Shown here: positions 1 to 8,485 of the stretch, piece by piece | How positions within the stretch are numbered: the first letter of the stretch is position 1 | Layout of the letters: each line of letters opens with the position of its first letter | Origin: FEN-1219 sp039933105 | Lineage (GTDB): Bacteria > Pseudomonadota > Gammaproteobacteria > Steroidobacterales > Rariloculaceae | Direction of reading: 5' to 3' | Assembly (NCBI GenBank): GCA_039933105.1 | Contig: JBDTOT010000014.1 | Location: 1-64,000 of the forward strand | Length of the DNA: 64,000 nucleotides | Notes under the pieces: model-generated | What the model was told of the DNA's origin: nothing | Database searches by the model: none | Seen by the model: the letters and a program-made list of their open reading frames with translations, nothing else | Program-made: the position numbers and the translations under genes

Positions 1-2
1 TG

Positions 3-1805
3 TGGGAAGTCCGCAAGGCCGGTCTCAACATCATGATGTCGATGAAGGGCGACGGTAAACCCGTGTCGTTCATCGAAGACTGCGCCGTGCCGCTCGAGCA
101 TCTCGCGGAATACACGGAGCGCCTGACGCAGGTGTTCGAAAAACACGGCACGCGCGGCACCTTTTACGCGCATGCATCTGTCGGATGCTTACACGTGCGG
201 CCCGTGCTGAACATGCGTAACGAGCACGGCGCGGCGCAGATGCGAGCGATTGCCGAGGAAGCCTGCGAGCTCGTGAAGCAATACAAAGGCTCGTACTCGG
301 GCGAGCACGGCGACGGCTTGGTGCGCAGCGAGTGGATCGAGCCGCTGTACGGCGCGCGGCTCACGCGCGCGTTCGGCGAGATCAAGCGGGCGTTCGATCC
401 GAAGGGCCTCATGAACCCCGGGAAGATCGTCGCTGCGCCGAAGATGGACGATCGATCGCTGTTCCGCTTCAAGCCGGGCTACAGGACTTTACCCGTCGCG
501 ACGGGGCTCGATTGGTCCGAGCACGAAGCCGGCGCCGAGAATCGCGGCCGCGGGTTCGCCGCCGCCGTCGAGATGTGCAACAACAACGGCCACTGCCGCA
601 AGTTCGACGCCGGCACGATGTGCCCCTCGTACCGCGTGACACGCGACGAGCGCCACGTGACGCGGGGGCGCGCGAACTCGCTGCGACTCGCCCTCTCCGG
701 CCAACTTGGGCCCGATGCTCTGACTTCGCGCGAACTGCACGACACGCTCGCGCTATGCGTGTCGTGCAAGGGTTGCAAACGCGAGTGCCCAACTGGCGTG
801 GACATGGCGGCCATGAAGATCGAGTTCTTGCATCAGTACCACCAGAAGCACCCTCGCTCGCTGCGCGACCGGCTCGTCGCTCACCTTCCCCGCTACGCCC
901 GCACTGCGGCGCGCCTTGCGCCGCTGATGAACTTGCGCGACCGAATCCCGGGGCTCGCCTGGGCTTCGGAGAAGCTCGTGGGATTCGCCGCGCGCCGCTC
1001 GCTGCCACGCTGGCGGCGCGATTGGTTTCGCGGCGCCAGCGAGACTGCCGCGCAGGGCGAAGGAACCGCGGGCGAGGTGGTGCTGCTCGCCGACACCTTT
1101 AATACGTACTTCGAGCCGGAGAACCTGCGCGCGGCGGCGCGCGTGCTGGCGGCCGCCGGCTACCGCGTGCACGTGCCTACCCCTGCCGGCGACACGCGGC
1201 CGCTGTGCTGCGGCCGCACGTATCTCGCGAGCGGCATGATCGAGGAAGCCCGCGCCGAAGCGCGCCGCATGCTTACGACGCTGGCCCCGTTCGTGGCCCG
1301 AGGGGTGGCTGTGATCGGCCTCGAGCCCTCCTGTGTGCTTGGCCTGCGCGACGAGCTACGCACGCTGCTGCCCGGCGCCGACAGCGCCGCACTCGCCTCG
1401 GCAGCGCTGATGTTCGAGGAATTCCTGGTACGCGAACGTTCGGCCGGGCGACTGAAGCTTACGTTCCGCAAATCGGCGTACCGTCGAGCGCTCGTGCATG
1501 GCCACTGTCACCAGAAGGCCTTCGGCGTGATGCCTGCCGTCATCGGTGCGCTGAAACTGGTGCCGGACTTGGACGTAGAGACCGTGGCCTCCAGCTGCTG
1601 CGGAATGGCTGGCGCGTTCGGGTATCAGGCCGAACACGTCGCGGTCTCGCTGCAGATGGCGGAAGCTGCGCTGCTGCCGGCCGTGCGCAACGCCGCGCGC
1701 GATACCGTCATCGTGGCCGACGGCACCAGCTGTCGGCATCAGATACACGATGGCGCGGCGCGCGACGCCGTGCATGTGGCGCGCGTGCTGGCTGACGCTC
1801 TTTAG
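3..1805 (+). CDS. FAD-linked oxidase / Fe-S 2-hydroxyacid dehydrogenase (YdiJ-like), 5' partial
   Basis: The reading frame is open from base 3, so the N-terminal FAD-binding half lies outside the window. The visible part (about 600 residues) starts in the C-terminal FAD-oxidase domain, with the flavin-domain signature GEHGDG near residue 91 after the first Met. A ferredoxin-like segment follows, with cysteines at 182, 188 and 197 and a typical 4Fe-4S run CVSCKGCKRECP at 242-253. The end carries two CCG-type motifs (LCCGRT, SSCCGMAGAFGY) of the kind that bind Fe-S clusters or haem in heterodisulfide reductase-like subunits. This order matches the roughly 1000-residue YdiJ/D-lactate dehydrogenase family, which oxidises D-2-hydroxyacids and passes electrons to the respiratory chain. 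The exact substrate (D-2-hydroxyglutarate, D-lactate or glycolate) cannot be decided. It is convergent with the next gene. Confidence 0.88.
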   Translation, partial: WEVRKAGLNIMMSMKGDGKPVSFIEDCAVPLEHLAEYTERLTQVFEKHGTRGTFYAHASVGCLHVRPVLNMRNEHGAAQMRAIAEEACELVKQYKGSYSGEHGDGLVRSEWIEPLYGARLTRAFGEIKRAFDPKGLMNPGKIVAAPKMDDRSLFRFKPGYRTLPVATGLDWSEHEAGAENRGRGFAAAVEMCNNNGHCRKFDAGTMCPSYRVTRDERHVTRGRANSLRLALSGQLGPDALTSRELHDTLALCVSCKGCKRECPTGVDMAAMKIEFLHQYHQKHPRSLRDRLVAHLPRYARTAARLAPLMNLRDRIPGLAWASEKLVGFAARRSLPRWRRDWFRGASETAAQGEGTAGEVVLLADTFNTYFEPENLRAAARVLAAAGYRVHVPTPAGDTRPLCCGRTYLASGMIEEARAEARRMLTTLAPFVARGVAVIGLEPSCVLGLRDELRTLLPGADSAALASAALMFEEFLVRERSAGRLKLTFRKSAYRRALVHGHCHQKAFGVMPAVIGALKLVPDLDVETVASSCCGMAGAFGYQAEHVAVSLQMAEAALLPAVRNAARDTVIVADGTSCRHQIHDGAARDAVHVARVLADAL

Positions 1806-2058
1806 CCGAACAATTCAGGGCCCGTGCGCGAGCGTTGCTGACGCGAAAACGCAACTGGCGTTCCGCGGTTTCACGGGCGTATATTCGAACCGACGGGCTG
1901 GTCCTGACCTCACACAGTCAACAGCTTGATCGACACGGGTCGTGTCCTCGATCTTAAGGATCGAAATTGCAGGGCCCGATGTTAAGCACGGGGCCGGTAG
2001 TGAGCAGGCGCCAGCCCTCTTCACTCCGCCCTTCCGGGCCGTAAGAACAAACGCGTCG

Positions 2059-2703
2059 TCACACCCCGAGATCGAGCGACCACGGCTCTGCCGCGGCCTC
2101 AGCCGCGAGCGCCTGCAGTGCCGGCCATTGCCACACGGCATCGGCGTATCGGCGCGCGCCCGGCGAAAGCTCGACTCCATAGCTGCGGAATCGACTCACG
2201 ACGGGAGCGTACATTGCGTCCGCGGCGCACCATGTGCCGAAGAGATACTCGCCGCCTCCTCCGTACGTCGCGCGACAGTCGTTCCACAACGCGTCGATGC
2301 GCGCGATGTCGGCCTGCAGCTCGGGTGTCATAGGTACGGTGTGGCGACCGCGCATATCCATCGGCATGCTCGACCGCAAATCCGTGAAGCCGGAGTGCAT
2401 CTCGGCGCTGACGCTGCGTGCTCGCGCGCGCGCCGCGCGGTGCTGCGGCCACAACCCCGCCGAAGGCTTCTGCTCGTGCAGAAATTCGGCGATCGCGAGC
2501 GTGTCCCAGATCACGAGCTCGTCGATGTGCAGCACGGGCACGCGTCGGGTGGGACTGACAGCGCCAATCTTCGCCGCAAACTCCTCGGTATCGAGCGGTA
2601 GCAGAACCTCGCGAAACGCGATACCGCTTTGCCGCACCAACAAGGCGCCGCGCACCGACCAAGAAGAATAATTGCGATTGCCGACGTAGAGTGTTGCGTT
2701 CAT
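2059..2703 (-). CDS. glutathione S-transferase family protein
   Basis: A 214-residue cytosolic protein. The frame is open further upstream, but the Met at 2703 begins a classic N-terminal thioredoxin-like GST domain (MNATLYVGNRNYSSWSVRG), so that start is preferred. The YSSWS segment sits where zeta-like and related bacterial GSTs carry the glutathione-activating Ser/Tyr. The cis-Pro region reads RRVPVLHIDEL, followed by the IWDTLAIAEFL helix typical of the glutathione site. The second half is helical with many charged residues, as in the family's C-terminal domain. Length is normal for the family. It is divergent from the ABC transporter operon, with about 110 bases between starts. Substrate unknown; detoxification of electrophiles is the usual role. 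Confidence 0.85.
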   Translation of the reverse strand: MNATLYVGNRNYSSWSVRGALLVRQSGIAFREVLLPLDTEEFAAKIGAVSPTRRVPVLHIDELVIWDTLAIAEFLHEQKPSAGLWPQHRAARARARSVSAEMHSGFTDLRSSMPMDMRGRHTVPMTPELQADIARIDALWNDCRATYGGGGEYLFGTWCAADAMYAPVVSRFRSYGVELSPGARRYADAVWQWPALQALAAEAAAEPWSLDLGV

Positions 2704-2814
2704 CGCGTTAGAGTAAGCGAAATTGATTTCCCTTCGCACGGCCCCCTACCATGCTTCGATGTCGCAAATCGCTCGCCCGCGCGCCATGACTCGCTGTATC
2801 GCGCCTCCGTACGC

Positions 2815-3807
2815 ATGACTCGTTTTCTGCTGCGCAGATTCGCCTACCTCCTGGTGCTCGTCGTCATCGCCACGTCCGTGGCCTACGTTCTCGCGGCCAC
2901 GCAGCTGAATCCGCGCTCGCGTTACGAAGGCCGGAACCCTCCTCCGCCGGCGGCCGTCGTGGATGCCGCGCTCGATGCAATCAACATGAACGACAAAACG
3001 CCGCTCGGCACACGCTTCGGGCGCTGGGTCGGCGGCGTTGCCCGCGGCGATTTCGGTCGCACGATCGACAACACGCCCGTCAACGACGAGTTCGGACGCC
3101 GCGTGCTCGTGAGCTTGCGGCTCATGCTGATCGGCACGGTGGTCGGCACGCTGCTCGGCGTCGCGGCCGGCGCCTATGGCGCCGTGCGGCAGTATCGGTG
3201 GTCGGATCGCGTGCTGACGCTGTTCTCGTTCGTCACGCTATCTATCCCCGTGGTCGTGATGGCCGTGCTCGTCAAGAATGCGGGCATCGAGCTCAACAAC
3301 GTGCTCGGCTTCACCGGCGACGCGAAGCTCCTGTACACGACCGGCGAAATTACGCCGGGTCTCGACTCGTGGTCGTGGGCAGGCATCGCGAACCGCGTCG
3401 CGCATCTCGTATTGCCTTCGCTCGTGCTCGCGCTCAGTGCCATCGCGTTCTATGGCCGTTACCAGCGCAATGCGATGCTCGACGTGCTCGGCAGCGATTT
3501 TCTACGCACGGCGCGCGCCAAGGGTTTGCCGCGTACCCAAGCCCTGATCAAGCACGGCCTCCGCACCGCGCTGATCCCGATGGCCACGTTCTTCGCGTAT
3601 CAGTTCGCACTGCTCTTCGTCGGCGCCACGTTCACAGAGAAAATCTTCGGCTGGCACGGCATGGGCGAATACTTCGTCGATTCCGTGATCAAGAACGACG
3701 TCAACTCCGTCGCCGCTGTCACGCTGTTCGTGGCCATCCTCGTGCTGATTGCCGGCTTCCTCTCGGACATCGCCTACGCATTGCTCGACCCAAGGGTGCG
3801 CGTTTGA
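2815..3807 (+). CDS. peptide-type ABC transporter permease (DppB/OppB family)
   Basis: A 330-residue inner-membrane permease. The ATG at 2815 is chosen because it starts MTRFLLRRFAYLLVLVV, the standard N-terminal membrane segment of DppB-like proteins; upstream residues in the open frame are not membrane-like. It has about six transmembrane segments and the EAA-type cytoplasmic loop around RTARAKGLPRTQALIKHGLR, which contacts the ATPase. It is the first gene of an operon: its stop TGA overlaps the start of the next permease. The sequence around FAYQFALLFVGATFTEKI and GWHGMGEYFVDS recalls actinobacterial oligopeptide permeases more than enteric DppB. Substrate (di- or oligopeptide, or another compound) is not shown by the sequence. 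Confidence 0.9.
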   Translation: MTRFLLRRFAYLLVLVVIATSVAYVLAATQLNPRSRYEGRNPPPPAAVVDAALDAINMNDKTPLGTRFGRWVGGVARGDFGRTIDNTPVNDEFGRRVLVSLRLMLIGTVVGTLLGVAAGAYGAVRQYRWSDRVLTLFSFVTLSIPVVVMAVLVKNAGIELNNVLGFTGDAKLLYTTGEITPGLDSWSWAGIANRVAHLVLPSLVLALSAIAFYGRYQRNAMLDVLGSDFLRTARAKGLPRTQALIKHGLRTALIPMATFFAYQFALLFVGATFTEKIFGWHGMGEYFVDSVIKNDVNSVAAVTLFVAILVLIAGFLSDIAYALLDPRVRV

Positions 3808-4676
3808 GCGCCGCCGATGCGTCCGTCTCGCGCGCGAGCCTCGTCACGCGCCGGTTCCTGCGCCAGCGGCTCGCCCTCGGCGGTATCGCGTTCCTCTTGG
3901 TGCTGTTCGCGGCGGCGTACTTGAGCCCGCTCCTCACGACGTGGCAGTACGATCAGCTCGACACGACATCGTTCTTGACGCCGCCGAGCTCGAACCACTG
4001 GTTCGGCACCACGCAGAACGGCTTCGATGTGTTCGCGCTCACCATGCGCGGCATGCAGAAATCGCTCGTGATCGGCTTGCTCGGCGCGCTGATCTCGACC
4101 GGTCTCGCGGCGGTCGTCGGCGCATTCGCCGGCTACTTCGGCGGCCGGCTGAACACCATCCTCGTCGGCTTGATCGACTTGCTGCTGGTGCTTCCGGGAT
4201 TTCTGATCATCTCGATCCTGTCGCCGGCATTCCACGGCCGCACGTGGTTGATCTTCGTGCTGCTGCTCGCGGCATTCCAGTGGATGATCACTGCACGCAT
4301 CGTGCGCGGCATGACGCTCTCGCTGAAGGAGCGCGAGTTCGTGCACGCGGCGCGCTTCATGGGCGTGCCGGGCTCGCGCATCATCTTCCGTCACATCCTG
4401 CCGAACATGGCGTCGCTCCTGATCATCGACGCGACGGTGAACGTGAGCTCGCTGATCCTGTCGGAGGTAGGCCTTTCGTTCTTCGGTTTCGGCGTGCAGC
4501 CGCCCGACGTGTCCCTCGGCACGCTGATCGGCGACTACTCGGGCTCGGCGTTGTCGTTCCCGTGGCAGTTCTATTTCCCCGCCGGATTTCTGATCGCGCT
4601 GGTGCTCGCGATCAACCTGATCGGCGACGGCTTGCGCGACGCGTTCGATCCGAACGCCGGTGGACCGGCCTCGTGA
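3804..4676 (+). CDS. peptide-type ABC transporter permease (DppC/OppC family)
   Basis: A 290-residue permease partner of the preceding gene. The start is inferred as the TTG at 3804, which overlaps the upstream stop (TTGA) and gives LSAADASVSRASLVTRRFLRQ, a normal DppC-type cytoplasmic leader before the first membrane helix (LALGGIAFLLVLFAAAYL). A periplasmic segment NHWFGTTQNGFDVFALTM is the typical DppC motif GTDxxGRDxxS in altered form. The EAA loop is around EREFVHAARFMGVPGSRIIF. Five further membrane segments follow. The stop overlaps the GTG start of the ATPase gene, so the three genes should be translationally coupled. Confidence in the function is high; confidence in the exact start is moderate. 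Confidence 0.88.
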   Translation: MSAADASVSRASLVTRRFLRQRLALGGIAFLLVLFAAAYLSPLLTTWQYDQLDTTSFLTPPSSNHWFGTTQNGFDVFALTMRGMQKSLVIGLLGALISTGLAAVVGAFAGYFGGRLNTILVGLIDLLLVLPGFLIISILSPAFHGRTWLIFVLLLAAFQWMITARIVRGMTLSLKEREFVHAARFMGVPGSRIIFRHILPNMASLLIIDATVNVSSLILSEVGLSFFGFGVQPPDVSLGTLIGDYSGSALSFPWQFYFPAGFLIALVLAINLIGDGLRDAFDPNAGGPAS

Positions 4677-6745
4677 CGGACCCCGCGGCACCGCTGCTCG
4701 AAGTTCGAGATCTCACCGTCACGTTCGCGAGCGAGGCTGGCCCGGTTCGCGCGGCGCGCTCTCTATCGTATCGAGTGAATCGCGGTGAGGTGCTCGGCAT
4801 CGTCGGTGAATCCGGCTCCGGCAAAACCGTTTCATCGCTGGCCTTGATGGACCTCTTGCCGAGCCACGCACGCGTCTCGGGGTCCGTGCAGTTCGAAGGC
4901 CGCGAGCTCGTCGGGCTCGAAGACCGAGAGCTGTCGCTCCTGCGCGGCAAGCGCATCGCGATGATCTTTCAGGACCCGCTGTCGGCGCTGACGCCGGTGT
5001 ACACGGTGGGCGATCAGATCGCCGAGGCGATCCGTGTGCACAACGATGTCTCCGCAGCGGCCGCGCGCGATCGCGCGATCGAGCTGTTGACGCTGGTGGG
5101 CATTCCGAACCCGAGCCGGCGTGTCGCATCGTTCCCGCACGAGTTTTCCGGCGGCATGCGCCAGCGTGTGATGATCGCGATGGCCATCGCGAACGACCCG
5201 GCGCTGATCATCGCCGACGAGCCGACGACGGCACTCGACGTTACCGTGCAGGCGCAGATCCTGGATCTTCTGCAGAAGGCGCGCGAGGTCACGGGCGCCG
5301 CAATTCTCCTGATCACGCACGATCTCGGCGTCGTTGCGGGCATCGCCGACCGCGTCGGCGTGATGTACGCGGGCAAACTCGTCGAGACCGGTATGGTCGA
5401 CGACGTCTTCTATAAGCCACGCATGCCATACACACTCGGGCTGCTCGGCTCGCTGCCGCGGCCGGACCAAGGCGCGCATCAAGCGCTGACGCCGATCGAG
5501 GGCAACCCACCCTCGCTCGTGAATCTGCCCGCTGGCTGCCCGTTCGCGCCACGCTGCCCTTTGCGTATCGACAAGTGCACGCAGCAGGAGCCCGATCTCG
5601 TGCAGCACACCGGCGCGCATGCCGCGGCCTGCCACCGCAGCGACGAAGTCGAGCGACGACGCGCGGCGGGGGAGAACGTGTTTCCAGCAGCCTCTGCGGT
5701 AGAAGCGGTCGCTCGCTCGACACGCAGCGAGCGCGCACCGGTGTTGTCGGTCCGTGATCTCGTGAAGGAGTTTCCGGTGCTCAGCGGCGGTGTGCTACGC
5801 CGCCGTGTCGGTTCGCTACGCGCAGTAGATGGCGTCACGTTCGACATCCGCGAAGGCGAGACCCTCGGACTGGTCGGCGAATCGGGCTGCGGCAAAACCA
5901 GCACGATCATGGAGATCTTGAATCTCGCGCCGCCACGGGCCGGCAGCGTGATGGTGCTCGGCCAGGACGCGGCCACGCTGACGCCGCAGCAACGCTTTCG
6001 CGTGCGCCGCGACATCCAAGTCGTATTCCAGGACCCGATGGCGGCGCTCGATCCACGCCTGCCGGTGGGGGACATCATTGGCGAGCCGCTCGAGACTCAT
6101 GGCGTCGCGGCACCGGAGCGTGCGCGGCGCGTGCGCGAGCTGCTTGCGCTCGTGGGGCTACAACCCGAGCACGCGGACCGCTACCCGCAGACGTTCTCCG
6201 GCGGCCAACGACAACGCATCGGCATTGCGCGCGCGTTAGCGCTCGAACCGAAGCTGCTCGTGCTCGACGAGCCGGTGTCCGCGCTCGACGTATCGATTCG
6301 CGCCGGCGTCATCAACCTGCTCGAGCGCTTGAAAGCTGAGCTCGGGCTGTCGTATCTGTTCGTCGCGCACGATCTCGCGGTGGTTCGGCACATCGCCGAT
6401 CGCGTGGCCGTGATGTATCTCGGACGCATCGTGGAGATCGGCGATGTGGCCGAAGTGTTCGAGCGGCCCACGCATCCGTACACACAGGCGCTGCTGTCGG
6501 CCGTGCCGATCCCGGATCCACGCAAGGAACGCAGCCGGAAGCGCATCCTGCTGCAAGGCGATTTGCCGAGCCCGCTTGACCCGCCAGCGGGCTGCCGTTT
6601 TCGGCCACGTTGCCCGCGGTTTGCGAACGAGATCGACGACGCGGGACGGCAACTGTGTCATAAAGATGTGGCACTCGAGGCACGCGCCGGTGGCGCCGGT
6701 CACCTGGACGCTTGCCACCACTCACGGCCGGCGCCGGTGTTGTAA
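4673..6745 (+). CDS. ABC transporter ATPase with two fused nucleotide-binding domains (DppD-DppF type)
   Basis: A 690-residue cytoplasmic protein starting at a GTG (4673) that overlaps the permease stop as GTGA. Two complete ATPase domains lie in tandem. The first has Walker A GESGSGKT, signature SGGMRQR, Walker B ALIIADEP and an H-loop in LLITHDLG. The second has GESGCGKT, SGGQRQR, LLVLDEP and YLFVAHDLA. Each is followed by an oligopeptide-transporter C-terminal domain with a Cys-rich motif (GCPFAPRCPL; GCRFRPRCPR), which in DppD/DppF-type proteins binds an Fe-S cluster. In enteric bacteria these are two separate genes; here they form one polypeptide. It energises the two permeases encoded directly upstream. 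Confidence 0.92.
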   Translation: MTDPAAPLLEVRDLTVTFASEAGPVRAARSLSYRVNRGEVLGIVGESGSGKTVSSLALMDLLPSHARVSGSVQFEGRELVGLEDRELSLLRGKRIAMIFQDPLSALTPVYTVGDQIAEAIRVHNDVSAAAARDRAIELLTLVGIPNPSRRVASFPHEFSGGMRQRVMIAMAIANDPALIIADEPTTALDVTVQAQILDLLQKAREVTGAAILLITHDLGVVAGIADRVGVMYAGKLVETGMVDDVFYKPRMPYTLGLLGSLPRPDQGAHQALTPIEGNPPSLVNLPAGCPFAPRCPLRIDKCTQQEPDLVQHTGAHAAACHRSDEVERRRAAGENVFPAASAVEAVARSTRSERAPVLSVRDLVKEFPVLSGGVLRRRVGSLRAVDGVTFDIREGETLGLVGESGCGKTSTIMEILNLAPPRAGSVMVLGQDAATLTPQQRFRVRRDIQVVFQDPMAALDPRLPVGDIIGEPLETHGVAAPERARRVRELLALVGLQPEHADRYPQTFSGGQRQRIGIARALALEPKLLVLDEPVSALDVSIRAGVINLLERLKAELGLSYLFVAHDLAVVRHIADRVAVMYLGRIVEIGDVAEVFERPTHPYTQALLSAVPIPDPRKERSRKRILLQGDLPSPLDPPAGCRFRPRCPRFANEIDDAGRQLCHKDVALEARAGGAGHLDACHHSRPAPVL

Positions 6746-6752
6746 GAGGAGA
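6745..6752 (+). promoter_or_regulatory. ribosome binding site deciding a TTG start
   Basis: The sequence AGAGGAGA lies 7 bases before the TTG at 6760. It supports that TTG as the start of the binding-protein gene rather than an in-frame ATG at 6712, which would be buried in the previous gene and would add residues ahead of the lipoprotein signal. Confidence 0.6.
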
Positions 6753-6759
6753 CACCCTT

Positions 6760-8463
6760 TTGATTTCGTCCGCCAAGTTTTTTGCTCTCGGCGCCACCAG
6801 CGCGCTGCTGATTGCTGGCTGCGGCGGCAACACGAGCGCGCCGCCCACCGCCACGGCGCCTCCCGCCGCCACCGCGAGCAGCATCAACGCGATGCCGCGC
6901 GAGAAGCTCCGCGATGGCGGCACGTTCACGTTTGCAATGAACCAGATGCCCACGAACTTCAACTACAACGAGATCGACGGCATCAACTACGACGGCGCGC
7001 GGGTCATGGAAGCGTTGATGCCCGCGACCTTCGACAACGATGCCGCAGGCGCCCCCATTTGGAACCGAGACTATCTAGCGAACGAGCCAACGCTGACGAC
7101 GACGAATGGACAGGTCGTGACGTACGAGATCAACGCCAAGGCCACCTGGTACGACGGCACGCCAATCACGTGGGAAGACTTTTTCTGGCAGTGGAAAGCC
7201 AATAACGGCACCGACCAGGCCTACCGGATCGGGTCAGCCAACGGCTATGAGAACATCAGGAGCGTCGAGCGCGGGAAAGATGACCGAGAAGTCATCGTGA
7301 CCTACGACCGCCCGTACGCCGACTGGCAACCGGTCTTCAATCCGATCTATCCAAGCTCCACAAATAGAGATCCGAAGATCTTCAACGAGGGCTGGGGCGA
7401 ACGCCCGCTCACCACGGCCGGTCCATTCAAGCTGGACAACGTCGATCGCGCAACGCAGACGATCACGCTCGTCCGCAACGAGAAGTGGTGGGGCAAGACG
7501 CCGAAGCTCGAGCGCATGGTGTTTCGTGCGATCGACATCAGCGCGCACGTCGAGGCACTTGCCAACGGCGAAGTGGACGCTGTCGACGTCGGACCCGACG
7601 CCAACAAGTACCGCCGCGCGCTCGCGATCGATGGTATAGAAGTGCGTATGGCTGGCGGCCCAAACTTTCGGCACCTCACGATCAACTCCACGAGCGCCAC
7701 GTTGTCGGACGTGCGCGTTCGCCGCGCTCTTGCCATGGCCATCGACAGAACTTCAATCGCGCGCGCGTTGCTAGGACCGCTCGGCGTCGTGCCCCAGCCG
7801 CTGAACAACCACATTTACATGGCCAACCAGGAGGGCTACCGCGACAACTCGGCAGATGTCGGCACGTACGATCCGCCGCGAGCCGGCCAGCTGCTCGACG
7901 AGGCCGGGTGGACACTTGCCGGCGACACCCGCAGCAAGGACGGCCGCGTGTTGGAGATCCACTGCGTAATTCCCGCAGGCGTCCAAGCGGCGCGACAGGA
8001 GTCAGAGCTGATTCAAAACATGCTCGCTCGGGTGGGCGTCAAGATGAACATCGACACGGCACCGGTCAATGATTTCTTCGAGAAGTATGTAACGCCCGGT
8101 CAGTTCGACTTCACCATATTCTCGTGGATGGGCACTCCGTATCCATTGAGCTCCGTGAAATCAATCTACGCAAACCCCACGCGCACCGCCGACGGCCAGC
8201 TGTCCGTGAAGCAAAACTTTGCGCGCGTCGGCAGCCCGGAGCTGGACGACTTGATGACGCGAGCGGGCGCGGAGTTCGATAAAGCCAAAGCCATCGAGCT
8301 CGCAAACCAGATCGATGCGCAGATCTGGCAGGAAGTGCACTCTCTGACGCTATATCAGCGGCCCGAGATCTTCGCGGTGAAGAAGGGCCTCGCGAACTTC
8401 GGCGCCTTCGGCCTTCAGCAGCCGTGGCCGTACACGGACATCGGCTGGGTCGCAGAACGCTGA
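6760..8463 (+). CDS. ABC transporter substrate-binding lipoprotein (SBP family 5)
   Basis: A 567-residue solute-binding protein of the oligopeptide/nickel (SBP_bac_5) family. The TTG start gives a short signal peptide ending in the lipobox LIAGC, so the mature protein should begin with a lipidated Cys at about residue 18 and sit in the periplasm. A Thr/Ala/Pro-rich linker follows, then the binding domain with family features: WYDGTPITWEDF, ATQTITLVRNEKWWG, and VRRALAMAIDRTSIARALLG. It lies 14 bases after the ATPase gene and completes the transporter. The phrases NQMPTNFNYNEIDG and GPNFRHLTIN resemble actinobacterial binding proteins, which suggests the operon may have been acquired. Ligand not predictable. 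Confidence 0.9.
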   Translation: MISSAKFFALGATSALLIAGCGGNTSAPPTATAPPAATASSINAMPREKLRDGGTFTFAMNQMPTNFNYNEIDGINYDGARVMEALMPATFDNDAAGAPIWNRDYLANEPTLTTTNGQVVTYEINAKATWYDGTPITWEDFFWQWKANNGTDQAYRIGSANGYENIRSVERGKDDREVIVTYDRPYADWQPVFNPIYPSSTNRDPKIFNEGWGERPLTTAGPFKLDNVDRATQTITLVRNEKWWGKTPKLERMVFRAIDISAHVEALANGEVDAVDVGPDANKYRRALAIDGIEVRMAGGPNFRHLTINSTSATLSDVRVRRALAMAIDRTSIARALLGPLGVVPQPLNNHIYMANQEGYRDNSADVGTYDPPRAGQLLDEAGWTLAGDTRSKDGRVLEIHCVIPAGVQAARQESELIQNMLARVGVKMNIDTAPVNDFFEKYVTPGQFDFTIFSWMGTPYPLSSVKSIYANPTRTADGQLSVKQNFARVGSPELDDLMTRAGAEFDKAKAIELANQIDAQIWQEVHSLTLYQRPEIFAVKKGLANFGAFGLQQPWPYTDIGWVAER

Positions 8464-8485
8464 ACGGCTACACGCCGTGCTCTGA

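Noticed and set aside
1932..1946. GACACG-GGT-CGTGTC stem-loop in the gap between the first two genes, considered as a terminator.
   Set aside because: The stem is only six pairs and no T-run follows on either strand; support is too weak to list it.
1954..1959. TTAAGG in the same gap, considered as a response-regulator half-site.
   Set aside because: No second half-site at the required distance.
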